Assembly: GCA_947631805.1 (NCBI GenBank)
Contig: CANRNA010000003.1
Span: 1-27,692 of the forward strand
DNA length: 27,692 nt
Origin: an uncultured Oscillospiraceae bacterium
GTDB taxonomy: Bacteria; Bacillota; Clostridia; Oscillospirales; Oscillospiraceae
Reading direction: 5' to 3'
Of the stretch, positions 22,935 to 27,692 are shown in pieces. Under the pieces are notes generated by a model, which had not been told where the DNA came from, made no database searches, and was given only the letters and a program-made list of their open reading frames with translations. The translations under genes were made by a program, and so were the position numbers. The stretch's first letter is position 1. Every line of letters starts with the position of its first letter.

Positions 22935-24422
22935 TCAGCGGACGCTGTCCACAAAGCGGAGGAAGGCCTCCCGGCCGGAGGGGGTGCGCTTGTATACCCC
23001 CGCGTGCTCCAGCACCTGGGCGAAGACCTTTCCCACCTGGTCCTGGAGGATGGACATGGCGTTTTCGGCGGTGAAGGCGTACTTCTCTGCCAGGGCCTCC
23101 GCCCAGTCCGCGTGCTTGGCCAGGGCCTCGCTGCCCCGGATGTCCCCGCCGGAGACGAGGGCGTCCGCCAGGGCGGCCAGCTCATCCTTCAGCCGGGCGG
23201 GGAGGACCGCCAGGCCCATCACCTCGATGAGCCCGATGTTCTCCTTTTTGATGTGGTGCAGCTCCGGGTGGGGGTGGAAAAGCCCCAGGGGGTATTCCAC
23301 CGTGGTCCGGTTGTTGCGCAGCACCAGGTCCAGCTCAAAATCCCCCTCCCGCATCCGGGCAATGGGGGTGATGGTGTTGTGGGGCTCGCCGCCGGTCTCG
23401 GCCAGGATGTCCGCCGCCGGGTCGGACCAGGCCCGCCAGGCCAGCAGTATCCTGTCTGCCAGGTCCACCAGCCGGTCCGGGTCGGATGCGCGGACGCGGA
23501 TGACGCTCATGGGCCACTTCACAAGCCCCGCCTTCACATCCCCGTAGCCGGGGAAGGACACCTCTGTCTCCACAGGGGCCTTGGCCATGGCGAAGGTGTA
23601 CCGGCCTCCCTGGAAGTGGTCGTGGCTCAGGATGGAGCCGCCCACGATGGGCAGGTCCGCGTTGCTGCCGATGAAGTAGTGGGGGAAGCGGCGCAGGAAG
23701 TCCATCTGCCTGCGGAAGGTGGACCGGTCGATCTTCATGGGGATGTGCCGGGCGTTGAGCACGATGCAGTGCTCGTTGTAGTACACGTAGGGGGAGTACT
23801 GGAAATACCAGGGCTGGCCGTCCAGCTCCAGGGGGATGAGCCGGTGATTCTGCCGGGCGGGGTGGTCCAAGCGGCCGCCGTAGCCCTCGTTGGAGGCGCA
23901 GAGCTGGCAGGCGGGGTAGGCGTTCTGGGGGGCGGACTTGGCCGCGGCGATGGCCCGTGGGTCCTTCTCGGGCTTGGACAGGTTCACGGTGATGTCGATG
24001 TCCCCGTACTCGGTGGGGGTGACCCACTTCATGTCCCGGGCGATGCGGTAGCGGCGGATGTAGTCCGTGTCCTGGCTGAAGGTATAGTACCAGTCTGTAG
24101 CCGTCTGGGGGCTCTGGGCGTACTTGTCACAGAAGGTCCGGCGCACCTGGCTGGGGCGGGGGGTGAGGCGGCCCATCAGCTCCGTGTCCAATATGTCCCG
24201 GCTGGCGATGCCGCTGTCGCACCGGCCGTTTTCCACAGCCCAGTCCAGAATGTCCCGCAGGATGTCCTCCAGCGGCCGCGCCGCGGCCGTCCGGGGCGCC
24301 TCCCAGCGGTCCAGGCCCAGGGCGGTGAGCAGCCGGTTGGCGGCCCACACCCGGTCGTCGGGCTCGATGAGCCCCTTTTCCTCCCCGTAGCGGATGAGCT
24401 CGGCGATGTTGTTGTCGATCAT
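22935..24422 (-). CDS. galT: UDP-glucose--hexose-1-phosphate uridylyltransferase, Firmicutes type
   Basis: Leloir pathway enzyme exchanging UMP between UDP-glucose and galactose 1-phosphate. At 495 residues it is the long Firmicutes type rather than the roughly 350-residue E. coli type. The catalytic motif is H267-x-H269-x-Q271 within SHDHFQGG, whose second histidine should carry UMP. The N terminus (ELIRYGEEKGLI, then RVWAANRLL) is also typical. It starts 12 bases after galK with AGGAGGAG, so both are made from one message. No galE lies in the window. Confidence 0.96.
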   Translation of the reverse strand: MIDNNIAELIRYGEEKGLIEPDDRVWAANRLLTALGLDRWEAPRTAAARPLEDILRDILDWAVENGRCDSGIASRDILDTELMGRLTPRPSQVRRTFCDKYAQSPQTATDWYYTFSQDTDYIRRYRIARDMKWVTPTEYGDIDITVNLSKPEKDPRAIAAAKSAPQNAYPACQLCASNEGYGGRLDHPARQNHRLIPLELDGQPWYFQYSPYVYYNEHCIVLNARHIPMKIDRSTFRRQMDFLRRFPHYFIGSNADLPIVGGSILSHDHFQGGRYTFAMAKAPVETEVSFPGYGDVKAGLVKWPMSVIRVRASDPDRLVDLADRILLAWRAWSDPAADILAETGGEPHNTITPIARMREGDFELDLVLRNNRTTVEYPLGLFHPHPELHHIKKENIGLIEVMGLAVLPARLKDELAALADALVSGGDIRGSEALAKHADWAEALAEKYAFTAENAMSILQDQVGKVFAQVLEHAGVYKRTPSGREAFLRFVDSVR

Positions 24423-24434
24423 GGTGCCTCCTCC

Positions 24435-25712
24435 TTATGACAGCGCCGCGCCGCCCACCGGGCGGACGGACAGGATGTGGCAGGCGCCCGGACCGAGGAT
24501 GGCCTCGATGCGGGTCTTGAAATCGTCCAGCATGTCCAGGGGGACGAAGGCCTGGGCCGTGCCGCCGAAGCCGCCCCCGTGGACCCGGACGGCGCCCCGG
24601 CCCCCCAGGATGCGGCCCGCCAGGGCGATGGTGAGCATAAGCGCCTGGTCGGCGGTCTGGCCGGTGGGGATGATGTTTTGCAAAAACAGCGCCGAGGACC
24701 GGCCCGAGGCCCGTACCAGGGATAGAAAGCCGTCGAAGTCCCCGGCCTTCAGGGCCAGGGCCTGGGCGTGGGCCCGCTCGTTCTCGTCAAAGTAGTGCAT
24801 GGCCCGCAGCACGGCCCGGTCGCCCGCCAGCTTTCGCAGGGCGGGGATGGCGGGGGTGAAGTCCGCCTCCGGCACGTCCCGGAGCACCGCCTGGCCGAAA
24901 TAGCCGCTGACAGTCCGCAGCTCGTCGGTGATGGCGGCGTATTCCGCCGTCAGGTCCCCGTGGCCCGCCCCGGAGTCCAGGATGCACAGGGCGTAGCCCG
25001 CCGCCCGCAGGTCCAGGTCTATGCGCTCCACCGCCGGATGGGCGGGGTCGGCAAAGTCGATGGCCACCACCCCGCCCACGGAGCAGGCGGTCTGGTCCAT
25101 GAGCCCGCAGGGCTTGCCGAAAAAGAAGTTCTCCGCGTACTGGCCTATCTGTGCCAGCTCCACCCCGTCGAAGCCGCAGTCGAACAGGCTGTTGAGGATG
25201 ACCCCGGCCAGCACCTCGAAGGCGGCGGAGGAGCTCAGTCCGCTGCCCCCGGGCACGTCCGACACCATATAGGCGTCCACGCCCGCCCCATCAAAGGAGC
25301 GGCCCAGCTGGACAAAGCGGGCGGCCACCCCCCGGAGCAGGGCGGCGGAGGTGTTGCGCTCGGAGGGGCGGGGGGAGAGCTGGCTCAGGTCCACCTCTAT
25401 CAGGGGGTAGCCCTCGCTCATGACCCGGAAAAGGCCGGTGTCGGTCCTGGCGGCGGCGGCCAGCACGTCCAGGTCCACCCCGGCGGCCAGGACGCGGCCG
25501 TGCTGGTGGTCGGTGTGGTTGCCGCCCAGCTCCGTGCGGCCGGGGGCGGAGAAAAAGCCGTCGGCGGGACGGCGAAAGGTCTGGTCGAAGCGGGACAGCA
25601 CATAGCCGTAGCGCTCCTTTTCCGATTGAAGCCTCGCCTGGCCGTACAGCCGGACGAGGGCGTCGTCCAGCGCGCCGGATGCCAGACGGCGGGCAAGGGG
25701 CTGGTGTTCCAT
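24435..25712 (-). CDS. galK: Galactokinase
   Basis: GHMP-family kinase phosphorylating galactose at C1. ATG 25712 is chosen (425 residues, MEHQPLARRL), with AAGGAGGTC eight bases upstream; the frame continues to 25772 but overlaps gluQ and adds nothing kinase-like. Motif 1 is PGRTELGGNHTDH at residues 57-69, a variant of the usual PGRVNLIGEHTDY. Motif 2 is VPGGSGLSSSAAFE and motif 3 is RVHGGGFGGTAQAF. The variant motif 1 is seen in clostridial galactokinases, but the substrate could be another sugar such as an N-acetylated one. The start is 16 bases after the gluQ stop. Confidence 0.93.
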   Translation of the reverse strand: MEHQPLARRLASGALDDALVRLYGQARLQSEKERYGYVLSRFDQTFRRPADGFFSAPGRTELGGNHTDHQHGRVLAAGVDLDVLAAAARTDTGLFRVMSEGYPLIEVDLSQLSPRPSERNTSAALLRGVAARFVQLGRSFDGAGVDAYMVSDVPGGSGLSSSAAFEVLAGVILNSLFDCGFDGVELAQIGQYAENFFFGKPCGLMDQTACSVGGVVAIDFADPAHPAVERIDLDLRAAGYALCILDSGAGHGDLTAEYAAITDELRTVSGYFGQAVLRDVPEADFTPAIPALRKLAGDRAVLRAMHYFDENERAHAQALALKAGDFDGFLSLVRASGRSSALFLQNIIPTGQTADQALMLTIALAGRILGGRGAVRVHGGGFGGTAQAFVPLDMLDDFKTRIEAILGPGACHILSVRPVGGAALS

Positions 25713-25728
25713 GGTGGAGACCTCCTTT

Positions 25729-26673
25729 TTATATGTCAGCGCCGGGAAGCTCCGGCAGAGGGATGTCGTCAAGGGGGACCTTGTCCCAGGAAAACAGGGG
25801 CAGAAGCTCCCGGGCCGTGACGGGCTCCGGGGCGGGGAGCAGCCCGGCCATCCAGGCCAGGATGCCGGTCAGGGCCTGGGGGGAGCAGGTCCTGCGCAGG
25901 ACCTGGGTGCTGAGGCTGCCCAGGCGCTTGGACAGCTTTCCCCCGCTCTCGGTGATGAGCGGGCCGTGGCAGTAGGAGGGGGGCGTGCCGCCCAGGGCCT
26001 GGATGAGCCAGGCCTGCCTGGGAGCGGAGGACAGCAGGTCCCGGCCCCGGACAACCCGTGTCACCCCCATGAGCATGTCGTCCACGCTCACCGCCAGCTG
26101 GTAGGCGAACACCCCGTCCGCCCGCCGGAGGATGAAGCCGCCCTCCCGGCCCAGGGCCTGGGAGAAGGGGCCATAGTGGCCGTCTATGATGGTGACGGTC
26201 CTGTCCGGGGGCAGAGCCTTCCAGGCAGGACGGCGGCCCTGGTCAGCCAGGGCGCGGCGCTCCGCCGCCGTGAGGCGGGCGCATCGGCAGCCTTCGTCCC
26301 GCTGGGCCTGGCCAGGATGGGGGGCGGAGGCGGCGGCCAGCCGCTGGGCCCTGGTGCACCAGCAGGGGTAGACGAGGCCCTGCCGGGCCAGGTCGTGAAA
26401 GGCCTGGCGGTAATACTCCTCCCGGCGGCTCTGGCGATAGGCCGGGTCGGGCCAGCCCTCGTCCCAGTCCAGGCCCAGCCACCGAAGGTCCTCTGCCAGG
26501 GCCTGGGCGTATTCCTCCCGGGAGCGGGCCGGGTCCAGGTCCTCCATCCGGAAGATGATCCGGCCGCCGTTGGCACGGCTGTCCAGCCATGCCAGGAGCA
26601 TGGCCAGCAGGTTGCCCAGGTGCATGTACCCGGAGGGGCTGGGGGCGAAACGGCCCGTATACGGTCTTTCCAT
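25729..26673 (-). CDS. gluQ: Glutamyl-Q tRNA(Asp) synthetase
   Basis: Paralogue of glutamyl-tRNA synthetase that lacks the anticodon-binding half and attaches glutamate to queuosine 34 of tRNA(Asp). Its 314 residues fit. The class I signatures are APSPSGYMHLGN (residues 10-21, the HIGH site) and SGGKLSKR (the KMSKR site). Zinc-ligand cysteines CWC and CRC lie between them. The N terminus GRFAPSPSG sits close to residue 1, so ATG 26673 is right. There is no ribosome binding site before it, and the -10 box of a strong promoter ends only seven bases upstream, suggesting a leaderless message. galK and galT follow in the same operon without an obvious functional link. Confidence 0.93.
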   Translation of the reverse strand: MERPYTGRFAPSPSGYMHLGNLLAMLLAWLDSRANGGRIIFRMEDLDPARSREEYAQALAEDLRWLGLDWDEGWPDPAYRQSRREEYYRQAFHDLARQGLVYPCWCTRAQRLAAASAPHPGQAQRDEGCRCARLTAAERRALADQGRRPAWKALPPDRTVTIIDGHYGPFSQALGREGGFILRRADGVFAYQLAVSVDDMLMGVTRVVRGRDLLSSAPRQAWLIQALGGTPPSYCHGPLITESGGKLSKRLGSLSTQVLRRTCSPQALTGILAWMAGLLPAPEPVTARELLPLFSWDKVPLDDIPLPELPGADI

Positions 26674-26680
26674 AGCTCTT

Positions 26681-26708
26681 ATTATAAATATTTTCCGCCG
26701 GATGTAAA
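26681..26708 (-). promoter_or_regulatory. Promoter of gluQ-galK-galT
   Basis: On the minus strand TTTACA (26703-26708) and a perfect TATAAT (26681-26686) are separated by 16 bases. The predicted start falls at about 26674-26673, on or next to the gluQ ATG. Confidence 0.75.
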
Positions 26709-26749
26709 GGGAGAATTTTCCTGCCAGCGCCGGGCCGCGCCCTTTGGGC

Positions 26750-26778
26750 TTGACAGCGGGGCGTAGATTTTATAAAAT
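26750..26778 (+). promoter_or_regulatory. Promoter of pgsA
   Basis: A perfect TTGACA (26750-26755) and TAAAAT (26773-26778) with a 17-base spacer; TATAAA at 26771 is an alternative -10. It diverges from the gluQ promoter 42 bases away. The leader is about 27 bases and contains GGGAGG seven bases before the ATG. Confidence 0.8.
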
Positions 26779-26811
26779 ATACAATAACTATGGCGCAAGG
26801 GAGGCTTTCCC

Positions 26812-27354
26812 ATGAATCTTCCGAATAAGCTCACCATCGCCCGCATCGCCATGACCGTGCTGATGGTGGTCTTTCTGCTGTTTACCGGCCCGGTGTGGGG
26901 GTGGCTGGCGGCGCTGATGTATATCGCGGCGTCCCTGACCGACATGGCCGACGGGAGGATAGCCCGTGAGCGGGGGCTGGTGACGAACTTTGGCAAGTTC
27001 ATGGACCCCCTGGCGGACAAAATACTCAACTACTCGGTGATGATCGTGCTCATCCCCGAGCACCTCATCCCCCCGGTGGCGCTGGTCATCATCCTGTTCC
27101 GGGAGTTTCTGGTGTCCGGCATACGCCTGTCCGCCGCCGAGCAGGGCAGGGTAGTGGCCGCCAACATCTGGGGCAAGCTGAAGACCCTGGTCCAGGACCT
27201 GTCCCTGGCGGCGATACTGGTGCTGCGGGCGGTGGACGTGAGCTTCCTGGAGGAGCTGTCCGGGGTGCTGCTGTGGGTGTGCGCCGCGCTGACGGTCATA
27301 TCCGGGGCGGTGTATCTGGCGGAGAACAAGGACGTGCTCCTGGACGCCGACTGA
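26812..27354 (+). CDS. pgsA: CDP-diacylglycerol--glycerol-3-phosphate 3-phosphatidyltransferase
   Basis: Membrane enzyme making phosphatidylglycerol phosphate from CDP-diacylglycerol and glycerol 3-phosphate. The 180 residues match the family. The CDP-alcohol phosphotransferase motif is complete: D44-x2-D47-G48-x2-A51-R52-x8-G61-x3-D65-x3-D69. The N terminus NLPNKLTIARI is typical of PgsA, and about five hydrophobic helices follow. It has its own consensus promoter and a hairpin after the stop, so it looks monocistronic. Confidence 0.94.
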   Translation: MNLPNKLTIARIAMTVLMVVFLLFTGPVWGWLAALMYIAASLTDMADGRIARERGLVTNFGKFMDPLADKILNYSVMIVLIPEHLIPPVALVIILFREFLVSGIRLSAAEQGRVVAANIWGKLKTLVQDLSLAAILVLRAVDVSFLEELSGVLLWVCAALTVISGAVYLAENKDVLLDAD

Positions 27355-27370
27355 AAGAGAATAAGGGCAT

Positions 27371-27411
27371 AAAAACGGCCTGCCGTGGGAGCGTTACCCA
27401 TGGCAGGCCGT
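27371..27411. terminator. Terminator shared by pgsA and nitroreductase gene
   Basis: A 14-base stem (27376-27389 with 27397-27410, one G-T pair) and a seven-base loop. On the minus strand it is followed by TTTTT, so it is a textbook terminator for the nitroreductase gene; on the plus strand the T tract is weak, so pgsA transcription may stop less efficiently. Confidence 0.8.
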
Positions 27412-27416
27412 GTTCG

Positions 27417-27692
27417 TCACCCTTCCGTCCCGTACAGGGGCTTTCCGTACACGCCGTCGTGGACGAAGTCCGCCAGGGCCTTCCGGGGCCGGGGCCTGGG
27501 GTCCTGGGCGGGCACCCCCAGAGGGGTCATGGCCACCACCCGCAGAGAGTCGGGCACGTGGAGGAACCGGCGTATCTCCGCCTCCTCAAAGAGACCTATC
27601 CAGCAGGTGCCAAGGCCCATCTCCGCGGCGGCCAGACAGGCGTTTTCCAGGCAGATGCCGATGTCCGTCATGTAATAGGGCTTGCCCTCCTC
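27417..27692 (-). CDS. Nitroreductase-family protein (N-terminal part outside window)
   Basis: C-terminal 91 residues of a flavin-dependent nitroreductase-like oxidoreductase. The frame is open to the window edge; an internal ATG at 27671 is not the start, because the preceding EEGKPYY matches the family. Typical features are DIGICLENACLAAAEMGLGTCWIG, which corresponds to the helix and FMN-binding segment, and VVAMTPLGVPAQDPRPRPRKAL near the end. The gene ends six bases after the shared terminator stem. Its substrate cannot be inferred. Confidence 0.85.
   Translation of the reverse strand, partial: EEGKPYYMTDIGICLENACLAAAEMGLGTCWIGLFEEAEIRRFLHVPDSLRVVAMTPLGVPAQDPRPRPRKALADFVHDGVYGKPLYGTEG

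Overview
The window is a gene-dense, high-GC stretch of bacterial chromosome with no insertion sequence, phage, CRISPR, rRNA or tRNA. Gene order phoH-ybeY-era-yqzL-recO-mutS2, an HPr with both His15 and Ser46, a galT of the long Firmicutes type, and strong GGAGG-type ribosome binding sites point to a Gram-positive Firmicute. The high GC content and abundant GTG/TTG starts suggest a high-GC member of the Clostridia, such as the Oscillospiraceae (inference; no search was run).

Layout. 1-5760 (+): housekeeping genes for RNA maturation, ribosome assembly and DNA repair (phoH partial, ybeY, era, a short yqzL-like gene, recO, mutS2). 5761-6195 (+): a single-gene HPr unit with its own promoter and terminator. 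6219-9567 (+): uvrC, rsmD, coaD and a small coiled-coil protein, chained by tight spacing or ATGA overlaps. A consensus promoter lies inside the rsmD reading frame and probably drives coaD. 9595-14335 (-): a five-gene operon of an ECF-type sigma factor, a multi-pass membrane protein, an ABC ATPase and two ABC permeases, all coupled by overlaps. 14336-14665: a regulatory interval with divergent promoters, repeats and a possible structured RNA. 14666-20223 (+): a tripartite tricarboxylate transporter (TctC, TctB, TctA), a cytoplasmic sulfatase-fold hydrolase and a GntR/LacI-type regulator, which look like one uptake-and-catabolism system. 20343-22906 (+): two secreted proteins with nearly the same signal peptide but different mature parts, one ending in DnaJ-like cysteine motifs. 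22935-26708 (-): gluQ-galK-galT, starting from a promoter so close to the ATG that the mRNA may be leaderless. 26750-27411 (+): pgsA. 27417-27692 (-): the C-terminal end of a nitroreductase-family protein.

The most interesting items are the transporter-sulfatase-regulator operon with its patterned control region, the consensus promoter embedded in rsmD, the sigma factor/ABC export operon, the pair of signal-peptide twins, the possible leader ORF and attenuator before uvrC, and the structured era-yqzL spacer. No wholly new defence or mobile system was recognised.
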